Source: Candidatus Sedimenticola sp. (ex Thyasira tokunagai)
Lineage (GTDB): Bacteria > Pseudomonadota > Gammaproteobacteria > Chromatiales > Chromatiaceae
DNA length: 64,000 nt
Direction of reading: 5' to 3'
NCBI GenBank assembly: GCA_037318855.1
Contig: CP134874.1
Span: forward strand, 1,984,598 to 2,048,597
Positions 1-8,535 of this stretch are shown in pieces; the stretch's first letter is position 1; every line of letters begins with the position of its first letter. A program made the translations under genes and the position numbers. Below the pieces are notes generated by a model that saw only the letters and a list, made by a program, of their open reading frames with translations, did no database searches and was not told the DNA's origin.

Positions 1-601
1 TTTCTTTGATGAGCTGCTGTTCCACCCGGTCGCGCTCCTCTGGAGTATTGACATTGATGAATGCCTCGGGACAATCGGAGAAGTCCGCTACCACCGACCT
101 CTGCTGCTCCAACCAGAGCTTTATCTTGCGATCTCCTGACTCGAGGAAGTCTATGATGCTGGGAGCCAGGCTGCAGCGGAAGAGGCCAAACACCGGTTGC
201 AGTCGGTCACCATCATGGGCAACGCAGACATCCGCCTTGGATTCGAGCATCTTCCGATAGAGGCGCTCTCCGAGGTCGAGGGGCAGCCACGGGCCGTCAC
301 AGGGTACGGCAAGAAGTATTTCGGACGAGGATTGCTCCATGGCGGCGGCAATTCCCGCCAGGGGCCCGGCAAAATCGCTCCTGCTGTCATGAATTACAGG
401 GAAACCGTAGTATTGATACGAGGTTTCACTTCGATTGGCATTGATTAACAGATTACCCACCTGGAGGGCCATGCTCTCAACCACATATTCAATCATCGGC
501 TTACCGGCAAGCTCGACCAATCCCTTGTCATGGCCCCCCATTCTTCTGGCCAAGCCTCCTGCTAGAATAACACCGGTAATTGCACTGCTGTCGTAACCCA
601 A
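1..601 (-). CDS. mobA: Molybdenum cofactor guanylyltransferase MobA, 3' end off window
   Basis: Reading right to left from a TTG at 601 there is an open frame of 200 codons with no stop before the left edge. MobA transfers GMP from GTP to molybdopterin in the cytoplasm to make the guanine dinucleotide cofactor of DMSO-reductase-family enzymes. Visible are the nucleotide-binding signature LAGGLARRMGGHDKGL near the N-terminus, a DFAGPLAG segment, the PCDGPWLP metal/substrate motif, and a C-terminal NVNTPEE motif. The TTG start is chosen because GAGGA lies 8 bases upstream. A TATAAT-like -10 box (632-637, minus) sits just ahead, and a group II intron begins only 32 bp beyond it, so the native upstream DNA may have been displaced. 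Confidence 0.85.
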   Translation of the reverse strand, partial: MGYDSSAITGVILAGGLARRMGGHDKGLVELAGKPMIEYVVESMALQVGNLLINANRSETSYQYYGFPVIHDSRSDFAGPLAGIAAAMEQSSSEILLAVPCDGPWLPLDLGERLYRKMLESKADVCVAHDGDRLQPVFGLFRCSLAPSIIDFLESGDRKIKLWLEQQRSVVADFSDCPEAFINVNTPEERDRVEQQLIKE

Positions 602-668
602 CGTTTTATCCTCAAGCTTTGAACTATTGGGATTATACGCAGTTCCTTGACCCACTTGTCACCCATTT

Positions 669-1375
669 GTGTACGCCCAGCATGGGCATGAACTAATGAG
701 GTGAAAGTCCTCTGTAGGAAGGTCACCATCCATAGCGATTAATAATCCTATTAGATGATAACTACTAGCGAATGGCAAGGGCCTCCCCGTGAGGGGCAGT
801 CTGGAGGAAGCCGGACGCAAAACTGCGAGCTGATGAACAAGAACATCATATGAGGCGTAGGCTGGAGGCGAGATGGCACAAGACATCGAAGCCACGTGAT
901 CTAACGGCCACCGTAAATGATGCAGCAGTGCAGGGAAAGTTCATGCACTTATCTGGGGAGATCTGCTTAACAGGCGATCGGTAGATAACCAGTAAGGCTC
1001 TGGTTTATAAGTGCCTTGGCTCCTTTGTTCCATCGACAAAGGAGAGCGAACCCGATGGAAACCGATAGCGCCTTACTGGGTAACTGGTGGGGTGATTAAG
1101 CAGAAGTCAGCAGACGGCATAGTAGCCAAACGCCCATCGTAATGGTTGGGACAGGGTGAAGGCCTGAACCTAGAGATCAGTGAGGAGCCTGTGCAGCTCA
1201 ACTTCTCCATGCCCGACCGGGTTAAGGAGTGTTGGTGCAAAAGCAGTAGCCAGCATTGGGGTAAGCCGGAGCTAATCGGCCAGCTTGCTTTGAAGAATCT
1301 TTGGGAAACGCCCTGTGCGGAGCCGCATGCAGGGTGTTGTGGGGGCTGGGGGTTAGAGACCCCTGGCTACCCGAT
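669..1375 (+). ncRNA. Group II intron lacking its reverse transcriptase ORF
   Basis: The segment begins with GTGTACGCCCAGCATGGG, the usual GUGYG 5' end and domain I start of bacterial group II introns, followed by the familiar GGTGAAAGTCCTC stretch. At about 1095-1130 it carries AAGCAGAAGTCAGCAGACGG, the sequence that normally precedes the intron-encoded protein. The 3' part has a domain V-like hairpin (GCCCTGTGCGG AGCC GCATGCAGGGT, 1310-1337) and a domain VI-like hairpin ending CTACCCGAT at 1375. No reverse transcriptase/maturase frame exists between: domain IV is only about 170 nt. It is therefore an ORF-deleted intron, able to splice or move only if a maturase is supplied in trans. Borders are assigned by consensus ends. 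Confidence 0.8.
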
Positions 1376-1436
1376 TGCTTTGTTTTCGGCTTGGAAGGGT
1401 ACAGCTATATGTACGAGGTGTACCATGGCATTCACT

Positions 1437-1723
1437 CGCTGACCGCCAAGGAAGGCTGAAAGCCGAGGCGGTTAGTCCCCGGTAGTCGCGAGGCGATACT
1501 GGATGCCCGGCGTGCGCATAGCGCCAGAGGGAATCCAAAGATCGCATACGAACGCGACGTCAAGTCATCTCGGGAGTCAGCGACGAAGCAGTAACGAGCT
1601 TGCGATGTTATTGCGTAGTGCTGGAGACCGGGACGGCCGGGGCAATAATAGGCTGTCGAAGATTGAGTGCAAAAGGGGGACTCGGATGTCCCGTTTTGCA
1701 TCACGAAATCGAAGACTCGCTTA
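1437..1723 (+). ncRNA. Structured-RNA mobile element (omega/HEARO-like), copy 1
   Basis: This 287-bp unit starts CGCTGA and ends GACTCGCTTA. It recurs at 16743-17029 (minus), 51759-52059 and 52695-52979. It folds as a series of hairpins: ACCGCC/GGCGGT closing an inner GGCTGAAAGCC loop; GGAT/ATCC with CCC/GGG; GCGATGTTATTGC; and a 3' hairpin TGCAAAA-GGGGAC/GTCCC-TTTTGCA. Arm sequences change in a compensatory way in other copies, which supports a conserved RNA. The core GTAACGAGC-hairpin-GCGTA resembles, from memory, IscB/IsrB omega RNA (HEARO). No nuclease ORF follows. Element status is well supported; the family name is inference. Confidence 0.6.
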
Positions 1724-1963
1724 GTAGGCTCTAATCCCGAATGCTGGTGGAATCGTATGAATGGATGGCTATGACAGCTATTTGAACCGGATTCACAGTT
1801 GTATCAGCTGATGGTTGGTTTTACCTCTCCATTCGGCTGTTACTTATATTTCGGCCCACAAATTGCTATTCAATACATTGTAACCGGGGCTGAGGTGCGA
1901 CTCTGAAATAGGAGAAATGTCTCTGGTCCCCTGGTTCATCTTAAGTATCACAGGAGATGCAAT

Positions 1964-2869
1964 ATGAGACAGCAGAGTGTTGAACAGATGATCAATCATA
2001 AGTTTGACCATCTATCATTGGCCTGGGAGCCTGAAATTAATGCGGCATGGGTGAAATTCAGCCATTCCGGGAGACCCTGTATTACCCGTGGGTTGCTCAA
2101 TGACTTGACCCGAGTGCAGCATTTGATCAGAGATACTGCCAGGCAGGGTTATGAGTACGGGGCGGCTGAGCGTATCTGTTATCAGGTTTTGGCATCTGGT
2201 CTCCCCGGTGTCTTTAATCTGGGGGGTGATCTTGCCCTTTTTACCCGATTGATTCGTGAAGGTGATCAGGATGGGCTGTTCGATTACGCCAAATCCTGCA
2301 TTGACATTATTCATGCATCGACCACCGGATATGGTTTGCCGATCACCACGATTGCTCTGGTTCAGGGAGAGGCACAGGGAGGCGGTTTTGAAGCTGCACT
2401 CTCTGCCAATGTTTTGATCGCTGAGAAGGGCGCCCGGTTTGGCTTTCCAGAGACGGTATTTGGCTTGTTTCCAGGAATGGGCGCGTTTAGCTTTCTTGCC
2501 AGACGGGTAACACCTGCCCTGGCGAAGCGGATCATTGTCAGTGGAAAGGTCTACACCGCCGATGAGTTGTATCAACTTGGCATCGTCGATCAAGTGGTTG
2601 CCAACGGTAGAGGCGAGGAGTCGGTGCGGGCATTTATTCGTCAGCGGCAGAGTCGGGTGGCCGGGCTTCAAGGATTGGACAGGGCAATCAATCGGTTTGA
2701 CCCGCTTAGCTACGAGGAGTTAATCGATGTAGTTTCCATATGGGTGGAGACTGCAATGCAACTGTCGGAGAAGAACCTCAGGCTGATGGAGTACCTGCTC
2801 AGGGCACAGGGGAAACGCTGGAACGAGCCAGTGGCAGCCGTACCGGAAATGCTGCAGGCGACAGCGTAA
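1964..2869 (+). CDS. rpfF: DSF synthase RpfF (crotonase family)
   Basis: A 301-residue enoyl-CoA hydratase-fold protein. RpfF enzymes dehydrate 3-hydroxyacyl-ACP and release the cis-2-unsaturated fatty acid used as diffusible signal factor. The sequence has the oxyanion-hole region FNLGGDLALFTRLIR (about residues 84-98), GEAQGGGFEAALS (135-147) and FPETVFGLFPGMGA (161-174). Glu143 and Glu163 line up with the two catalytic glutamates of Xanthomonas RpfF (known E141/E161). The start has AGGAGATGCAAT directly ahead. It converges on the rpfC-like sensor kinase at 2956-5520, the canonical rpfF/rpfC pairing, with a terminator between. Length matches the family. Sure of the subfamily because of the motif set and the neighbours; the signal's chain length cannot be read from sequence. 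Confidence 0.9.
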   Translation: MRQQSVEQMINHKFDHLSLAWEPEINAAWVKFSHSGRPCITRGLLNDLTRVQHLIRDTARQGYEYGAAERICYQVLASGLPGVFNLGGDLALFTRLIREGDQDGLFDYAKSCIDIIHASTTGYGLPITTIALVQGEAQGGGFEAALSANVLIAEKGARFGFPETVFGLFPGMGAFSFLARRVTPALAKRIIVSGKVYTADELYQLGIVDQVVANGRGEESVRAFIRQRQSRVAGLQGLDRAINRFDPLSYEELIDVVSIWVETAMQLSEKNLRLMEYLLRAQGKRWNEPVAAVPEMLQATA

Positions 2870-2878
2870 ACAGGTGAT

Positions 2879-2932
2879 CTCCAGGGTCTGCCTAAACCCC
2901 GCAGACCACCCCTTCTCTGGAGGCATTTTTTT
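2879..2932 (+). terminator. Rho-independent terminator after rpfF
   Basis: Nested inverted repeats CTCCAG...CTGGAG enclose GGTCTGC...GCAGACC, and a run of seven T follows at 2926-2932. It lies ten bases after the rpfF stop and ends 24 bp before the convergent rpfC stop. Confidence 0.75.
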
Positions 2933-2955
2933 CACTGAGGCATACGCTGTATTTG

Positions 2956-5520
2956 TTACACCACCTTTGGATTTTCAAATTCTCTGAACAAGGCCTGTTT
3001 CGCCTCCTCAAACGCCTTCTCTATCGACACAAGCAGTTGCCTGCCCTCTTCCTCTATCTGCTCCAGAGAGAGATCCTCCACCAGCTGGATCTGCTTATGG
3101 AGTTGAGCCAGTCCAAGATTGGCTGCCGACCCCTTAAGCGCATGTGCCAGCGATTTTAGTTGTTCAATATTCCCGTTACTGACAGCATCCGCCATTTCAC
3201 TGATCAACCGAGCTCCATCCTGCTCCAATTTATCCAACAGCCTGAGTAGAAATGCGTGATCCGGGGCCAGTTCAGTCAATTCCGATAAGATGGTGGAATC
3301 GAGCACTGGGCTTACCTCCTGTAATTTCCACTTTTCTTCTTGTTCGGCTTCGGCCGGTACATTGACCGCCATGCCAATGGCTGCGTCAATAGATTCCAGT
3401 AGCTTGTTAGATGAGACCGGCTTGGTCAGAAACCACTCTACACCAGCCTCTTTACAGCTCTCTTGTGCCTCGGTGGTGGCATTTGCGGTGAGCATGATAA
3501 AGGGTATGGATTGATCATCCGGGTGGGCGAAACGGTAGATCTTAAAGGCATCCAGGCCGCTCACTATCGGCATTTGCATGTCGGCGATTACCAAGTCAAA
3601 GGATTCGATCTCTAGTGCTTCAAGGAGCTTTTCACCATTATCCACCTGATGAAGCAGGTGTCCCGCTCGCTCTAGCATTCTGCACAAAACCAGTTGGTTG
3701 ATTGGATTGTCCTCGGCTACCAGTATCTTTAACGCTCGGCTGTCGCTCCTTTTATCCACCAGGCGGCTTGCCAGGGAAACGATACTGTCATCGTTACCGT
3801 CGGAAAGATGGGACGCGTGTAGTGCGTTAAAAAGTCTAACTTTGTCGACAGGGCTCTCAAGCCGATGGACTCTGCCATCAACATCTATATTACTTTCCTC
3901 TGATTGCTCTGTTCCGGCTAACAGGATGTTAAGTTTTTGACACTCCGCTTCTAGATCCAGCCGGTCAAGAAAGGAGCTGACTTCATCACTCCAGGGGATG
4001 TGATCAAGGATCACCACTTCGAATGGCGAGTCTTGATCGCCTGCACGCAACAATCGGTCTACAGCTCGTTCCAGGCTCCCCACATCCAGATAAGCGACAC
4101 CCCATCCACGAAGGCTGTGTGAGATGCTCGATTCGGTCTCCGGCGAGGGGCTGATTCGCAGCACCCGGCAGTCACGAATATCGATCATCTCCTGCTCATC
4201 AACCAGTTCGTGCTGTCGGCTGAATTTAATATCGAACCAGAAGGTACTGCCGATGCCGGGTGCACTGTTTACACCTATTCTCCCCCCCATCAATTCGACT
4301 AACTGTTTGGCAATCGATGTGCCGAGACCCGTGCCGCCAAAACGTCGGGTTGTGCTCCCATCGGCTTGGGTGAATTTATCAAATATCCGTGATTTTTCAC
4401 TCTCGGAGAGACCGATACCTGTATCGATCACCTCAAAGCGGATCAGTGTGCTCTCTTGCTCGTAACGAAGTTGATGGCAACGGAGTTCAATATGACCCTC
4501 GTTGGTGAACTTGATCGCATTACCCAGCAGGTTGATCAGTATCTGTCGAAGGTGTAGCGGGTCACCGGTGAGACGATAGGGGATATCCAGATCAATATGT
4601 GATGAGAGTCTGAGTTGCTTGCTTCTTGCTTGGGACGACAGCATCTCAATGGTGCCGTTGATCAGTGCATGAAGATCAAAGTCGATCTGCTCCAGCTCTA
4701 TCTTTTCAGCCTCGATCTTTGAAATGTCGAGAATATCTTCCACTAAGTGGAGTAGGGTATTGCCGGAGGTGTATATGGCATTGACGTACTCTCTCTCTCC
4801 TCGTCCCAGGTGACTTGATTTCAATAGCTCACTGGTACCAATGATGCCATTGAGCGGGGTGCGGATTTCATGACTCATTCTGGCGAGAAATTCACTTTTT
4901 GCCCGACTCGCTTCTTCGGCTCGTTGCCGTTCATTATTGAGTCGCCTGATCAATACAGCGGTATAGCCGGGAAGGACGATAAGCGCGATAAGAAGCCCGA
5001 CCGACAATCCAAAGTTCTCTGACCAAAAGTGGGTGGTGGCAATCACATAGGTGAAGCCGATGACCGAGAAGAGGCCTGCAGTGTAGAGGTATTTTTCACC
5101 GTACCTGAAACCATTTCCAAGGGTGATCCACAGGTAGACAGGGTACCAGGGTGCACCAATATCCTCGGTTACAGCGAGCCAGTAGGTGGAGGCGGCAATA
5201 TCAACAAAAATACCTGCCAGCCGCCTTGCAGCCGATGCCTTCGGATTAATCAGAAGGGCGATGAAGAGGACGATGGAGAAGCAGAGGAGACTGCCAAAGA
5301 CGATACCGAGGGGCCACTCTGACGGTGATATCACCCCCTTTTGCTGGATTGTGACCAGATAGACGAGAACCACGAGCGAGATGATGATTCGGAGCAGGAT
5401 CTGCTCATGCTCGGTATCGGTGCGGTTCTCAAGTTTTTTTCGTAATGTGAACAATAGGAGCGTGATAGTGTGCACAAAAGATCTAGGATTATTATTCATA
5501 TATAGGTAATAATAGTGCAA
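2956..5520 (-). CDS. rpfC: DSF-sensing hybrid histidine kinase RpfC
   Basis: An 854-residue hybrid sensor. Residues about 42-192 form roughly five membrane helices, the RpfC-type input region. A histidine kinase follows with H-box FLARMSHEIRTPLNG (His217), N-box INLLGNAIKF, DTGIGL and GGTGLGTSIAK ATP-binding boxes. After a degenerate receiver-like linker comes a receiver domain (LKILVAEDNPINQ, phospho-Asp in DLVIADMQMP) and a C-terminal HPt domain (LAHALKGSAANLG). RpfC binds DSF at the membrane and passes phosphate to RpfG. The frame opens with TTG, but the ATG at codon 8 (5499) may be the true start; neither has a clear ribosome site. It is divergent from the acp-KAS pair and convergent with rpfF. 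Confidence 0.9.
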   Translation of the reverse strand: MHYYYLYMNNNPRSFVHTITLLLFTLRKKLENRTDTEHEQILLRIIISLVVLVYLVTIQQKGVISPSEWPLGIVFGSLLCFSIVLFIALLINPKASAARRLAGIFVDIAASTYWLAVTEDIGAPWYPVYLWITLGNGFRYGEKYLYTAGLFSVIGFTYVIATTHFWSENFGLSVGLLIALIVLPGYTAVLIRRLNNERQRAEEASRAKSEFLARMSHEIRTPLNGIIGTSELLKSSHLGRGEREYVNAIYTSGNTLLHLVEDILDISKIEAEKIELEQIDFDLHALINGTIEMLSSQARSKQLRLSSHIDLDIPYRLTGDPLHLRQILINLLGNAIKFTNEGHIELRCHQLRYEQESTLIRFEVIDTGIGLSESEKSRIFDKFTQADGSTTRRFGGTGLGTSIAKQLVELMGGRIGVNSAPGIGSTFWFDIKFSRQHELVDEQEMIDIRDCRVLRISPSPETESSISHSLRGWGVAYLDVGSLERAVDRLLRAGDQDSPFEVVILDHIPWSDEVSSFLDRLDLEAECQKLNILLAGTEQSEESNIDVDGRVHRLESPVDKVRLFNALHASHLSDGNDDSIVSLASRLVDKRSDSRALKILVAEDNPINQLVLCRMLERAGHLLHQVDNGEKLLEALEIESFDLVIADMQMPIVSGLDAFKIYRFAHPDDQSIPFIMLTANATTEAQESCKEAGVEWFLTKPVSSNKLLESIDAAIGMAVNVPAEAEQEEKWKLQEVSPVLDSTILSELTELAPDHAFLLRLLDKLEQDGARLISEMADAVSNGNIEQLKSLAHALKGSAANLGLAQLHKQIQLVEDLSLEQIEEEGRQLLVSIEKAFEEAKQALFREFENPKVV

Positions 5521-5530
5521 TAATGGTGAT

Positions 5531-5547
5531 GTGGTGCACTACACCAC
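5531..5547. promoter_or_regulatory. Palindrome in the rpfC/acp divergent promoter gap
   Basis: The 54-bp gap between the divergent rpfC and acp frames contains the perfect inverted repeat GTGGTG-CACTA-CACCAC. Position between divergent starts suggests an operator, but no matching regulator is identified; inference only. Confidence 0.35.
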
Positions 5548-5574
5548 TAACAGTAATAACAAGAAGAGCAGGTA

Positions 5575-5820
5575 ATGACTATTGATCTAGGTAAATCAAT
5601 TAAAGAGGTAGTTGCTAAGCAGAAACTGCTGGATGTTGAAGCGGTTTCACTTGACTCATCTCTCCGTGATCTCGGTATATCCTCCCTTGATGCTATCACT
5701 ATCGTCTACGAAATAGAGGAACTGTTTGATATAGAGGTGCCTAATGAGCAACTGGAGGGTCTACAGACAGTCCAGGATATCGTCGATGGCATCGGCAGCC
5801 TAATTAAAGAAAACTCATAA
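5575..5820 (+). CDS. Dedicated acyl carrier protein
   Basis: An 81-residue acidic carrier protein of ACP length. The phosphopantetheine attachment motif is LGISSLDA, with Ser37 the expected modified residue; the usual DSL is SSL here. Its stop TAA overlaps the ATG of the ketoacyl synthase by one base, so the two are translationally coupled. It lies in the DSF cluster and away from a housekeeping fab operon, which suggests it carries the chain used for, or modified for, the signal; that role is inference. GCAGGTA precedes the start. Confidence 0.85.
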   Translation: MTIDLGKSIKEVVAKQKLLDVEAVSLDSSLRDLGISSLDAITIVYEIEELFDIEVPNEQLEGLQTVQDIVDGIGSLIKENS

Positions 5821-7034
5821 TGATATCGCCGGTGGTTGTCATTACCGGTCTTGGCTGTATCTCATCTCTTGGTGACTCCAGTGGTGACTTCTGGTGTTCG
5901 TTAAAAGAGGGAAGATCCGGCATCGGTCCACTGAAAATGGATTCTCATGAGGGACTGAAACTATCGATTGCCGCCCAAATTAAAGATTTCGTTCCAGAAG
6001 ATCACTTCTCTTCCACTGTACTTAGCTGTCTCGACAGGTATAGTCAGCTTGCTCTGGTTGCTGCCAGAGAGGCGGTAGCGGATGCGGTACTTGGTGAGAG
6101 TGATCTTGCTACAGCAGCCGTCGTTATTGGCACTGGCTGTGGCGGAAAAGAGACCGATGAAGCAACCTACAGACAGCTCTATGTCGACAACAAGAAACGT
6201 GCCCATCCACTGACGATCCCAAAAGGAATGCCCAGTGCCGCGGCGAGTCAGATTAGTATGCAAATGGGAATTACCGGACCGGCATTTACCGTCTCCAGCG
6301 CCTGTGCTTCGGCCAACCATGCAGTTGCCCAAGCGGCGATGATGATCCGCAGCGGCCTTGTCGATGTGGCGCTGGCAGGTGGCACTGATGCGCCTTTTAC
6401 CTATGGACTGCTGAAGGCGTGGGAAGCGATGCGTGTGCTCTCTTCTGATACTTGCAGGCCTTTTTCTGCGGATAGAAAAGGGCTGGTTTTAGCAGAAGGT
6501 GCCGGTATGGTGGTACTTGAATCCCTCTCCCATGCGCAAAAGCGTGGTGCAAAGATTCATGCAGAGCTGGCCGGTTTTGGTATGTCGTCGGATGCAGGAC
6601 ATATTACCCAGCCATCAGCAGACGGTGCTGCCCGTGCGATTAGCGCAGCATTGAGGGACGCCTCTCTCAACCCGGAGGATGTGGATTATATCAATGCCCA
6701 TGGAACGGGAACCCAGGCCAATGATATTACTGAAACTCAGGCATTGAAGATTGCGTTTGGAACTAGCGCGGGCAAGTTGATGGTCTCTTCAACCAAATCG
6801 ATGCACGGGCATGCCTTGGGCGCTGCGGGTGGATTGGAGTTGATTGCAACCGTCATGACCCTGGCCGAGGGTGTTGTTCCGCCGACGGCCAATTTCATAA
6901 CTCCCGGGGAGGGGTGTGATCTCGATTACGTACCCAACCAAGCGCGTGAAGTAAGGGTTGGTGCGGCGCTTTCAAACTCATTTGCTTTCGGCGGCCTCAA
7001 CTCGGTACTGGCGGTAAAGCGGTTGGCGGATTAA
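5820..7034 (+). CDS. Beta-ketoacyl-ACP synthase II-like (FabF family)
   Basis: A 404-residue thiolase-fold condensing enzyme that extends an acyl chain with malonyl-ACP. The nucleophile is Cys162 in VSSACASANHA; the two active-site histidines are in NAHGTGTQANDITE and SMHGHALGAAGG, giving a complete Cys-His-His triad. It starts inside the stop codon of the preceding acp. An extra KAS/ACP pair beside rpfF and rpfC is best read as a dedicated system feeding or diverting intermediates for the fatty-acid signal; it could instead make another lipid. Sequence class is secure, pathway role inferred. Confidence 0.85.
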   Translation: MISPVVVITGLGCISSLGDSSGDFWCSLKEGRSGIGPLKMDSHEGLKLSIAAQIKDFVPEDHFSSTVLSCLDRYSQLALVAAREAVADAVLGESDLATAAVVIGTGCGGKETDEATYRQLYVDNKKRAHPLTIPKGMPSAAASQISMQMGITGPAFTVSSACASANHAVAQAAMMIRSGLVDVALAGGTDAPFTYGLLKAWEAMRVLSSDTCRPFSADRKGLVLAEGAGMVVLESLSHAQKRGAKIHAELAGFGMSSDAGHITQPSADGAARAISAALRDASLNPEDVDYINAHGTGTQANDITETQALKIAFGTSAGKLMVSSTKSMHGHALGAAGGLELIATVMTLAEGVVPPTANFITPGEGCDLDYVPNQAREVRVGAALSNSFAFGGLNSVLAVKRLAD

Positions 7035-7225
7035 AGGTGCCCGTACCAGAAAAAATAAAGGGTCAGTCCATTTTACATTTTCGCATAATCAACTTAGGGC
7101 ATTGAGAAAAAGATGCTGTAAAGACTGCTGACACTCTGCAATAAGGTCTACAGCCTCTCCCTACCCAGGATTAGGAGAAATGTGTTGCGTCGATCGGTTG
7201 AATCCACCAGAGAAGGGAGGCGATT

Positions 7226-7244
7226 GACTTCCAGGCAGGAAGTC
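7226..7244. other. Small hairpin between KAS and methyltransferase genes
   Basis: GACTTCC-AGGCA-GGAAGTC is a perfect 7-bp stem in the 248-bp gap between the convergent ketoacyl-synthase and methyltransferase genes. There is no T-run, so its role is unclear. Confidence 0.3.
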
Positions 7245-7282
7245 TCAGTGATTTAGAACACCCTGCTTCCAGGTCGGCCCGC

Positions 7283-8344
7283 CTATTTTTTTCTCAGCAG
7301 GTAGTGCCCGTTACCGTAGATCGTACCGTTCAGTGGTGCAAAGAGTACCACCTTGCAGAGGGTGAAATAGTCATTCCAGTGACGAACTTCCTCTGTTGAT
7401 AGTACCTCCCGATGGAGTCGGTGCATATTCGCCCAGTAGCGGCGGTGCCACTCGTCTAATGTCTTCCAATAATTGAGACCGTTGACATACCAGCTCTTAT
7501 CCAGGGTGAAACAGTCACTCTCATTCTCGAAAAGTGCGAATGGCCATATCCGCCCACCTGGAAAATATTTTCCAATCAACGTATTTTTTGAATCCTGGTA
7601 TTCTGGAAACTCGGGCTGGGAAACAATCAAGTGAAGAAAACATTTTCCCCCGGGCACAAGCATGGAGGCTATGCGTTGAAAAGCCAGCTGTAGGTTGTTT
7701 ATGTGTTCGAATACACCGATGGCAAAGACGATGTCGTATAACTCTTCCCGCTCATTTAAATCACTATCACTGAAGTCACCTTCAATAAGCCTGAAGTCTT
7801 TGCCGCTGAGAGGGTGTGCTGGATCTTCTGTACAACCCCTGATGTACTCTGCCTGAACTTTGCTTGGGGTAATGCTGGTGATATGCAGGTTGGGGTAATT
7901 TTCGAAAAGATAGGTTTCAAGTGGACCAAAGCCGCAACCAATGCTGAAAATACGCTCATCCCCCTTGATCCCGGCTCTGTTTGAAATCAGCTCGAATTTT
8001 TTCTGCTGTGCCTGCTCCAGTGTGATATCACGTGCCAAAATCTCATCGGGGGTCTCTCCATAGTAGGCCATTGTGTAGGCCATATACTGCCGGTCGAGAA
8101 AACTCCTGAAAAGTGGAAGTTGTCTGTCATAATGATCATCCATCAGCTCTGTTGTCTCTATCACCATGGGTCCCTGTTTGGAGATGGTAGCTGGGCTGTT
8201 TTGCTGTGGTGAGTCCTTGAGATCTTGACGGCTACTGTATTCCCTGGTGAAAAAACGTGTCAAACGCTCTTCGTAGAGATCAAGCGCCTCAGATCCATAG
8301 GGGTGAACGCCGGCCTTAGTCAGCGCTTCGATTGATTGCTTCAT
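7283..8344 (-). CDS. SAM-dependent methyltransferase, cyclopropane-fatty-acid-synthase-like
   Basis: A 353-residue class I methyltransferase. The SAM-binding loop is IFSIGCGFGPLETYL and the post-II acidic region IEGDFSD is present, followed by FAIGVFEHI, resembling the fatty-acid/mycolic cyclopropane synthase clan. About 100 N-terminal residues precede the fold. It lies between the KAS gene and rpfG in the signal cluster, on the same strand as rpfG and rpfC. A plausible role is methylation of an unsaturated acyl chain or lipid in the same pathway; the substrate cannot be told from sequence. Confidence 0.7.
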   Translation of the reverse strand: MKQSIEALTKAGVHPYGSEALDLYEERLTRFFTREYSSRQDLKDSPQQNSPATISKQGPMVIETTELMDDHYDRQLPLFRSFLDRQYMAYTMAYYGETPDEILARDITLEQAQQKKFELISNRAGIKGDERIFSIGCGFGPLETYLFENYPNLHITSITPSKVQAEYIRGCTEDPAHPLSGKDFRLIEGDFSDSDLNEREELYDIVFAIGVFEHINNLQLAFQRIASMLVPGGKCFLHLIVSQPEFPEYQDSKNTLIGKYFPGGRIWPFALFENESDCFTLDKSWYVNGLNYWKTLDEWHRRYWANMHRLHREVLSTEEVRHWNDYFTLCKVVLFAPLNGTIYGNGHYLLRKK

Positions 8345-8535
8345 AATCCGCTCCAGGAAATATATTCGTATCTCATTGCGGGATTATTGACCAGGAGCGG
8401 CGGGTTGTGCAAGGCCCCTGTTGTTTATTCGCAGGATGCTTCTACTTCTTCCGGCATGTGACTCAAGATAACTGATACCCCGCCGGTATTTGGGCAGGTA
8501 CTACTATTGGCTATTCTCAGACTCAATCTCATCGG

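Noticed and set aside
1437..1723. Retron msr/msd or diversity-generating template repeat
   Set aside because: No reverse transcriptase lies near any copy (the group II intron has lost its own), and the hairpin layout does not show a retron a1/a2 pair.
1432..1724. Open frames of 73-90 residues in both strands of RNA element copy 1 (also in copy 2)
   Set aside because: Frames are not conserved in copies 3 and 4, while base pairing is; the element is an RNA, not a gene.
2015..2671. 218-residue minus frame antisense to rpfF
   Set aside because: It is the shadow of a strongly coding gene with intact catalytic motifs; no homology.
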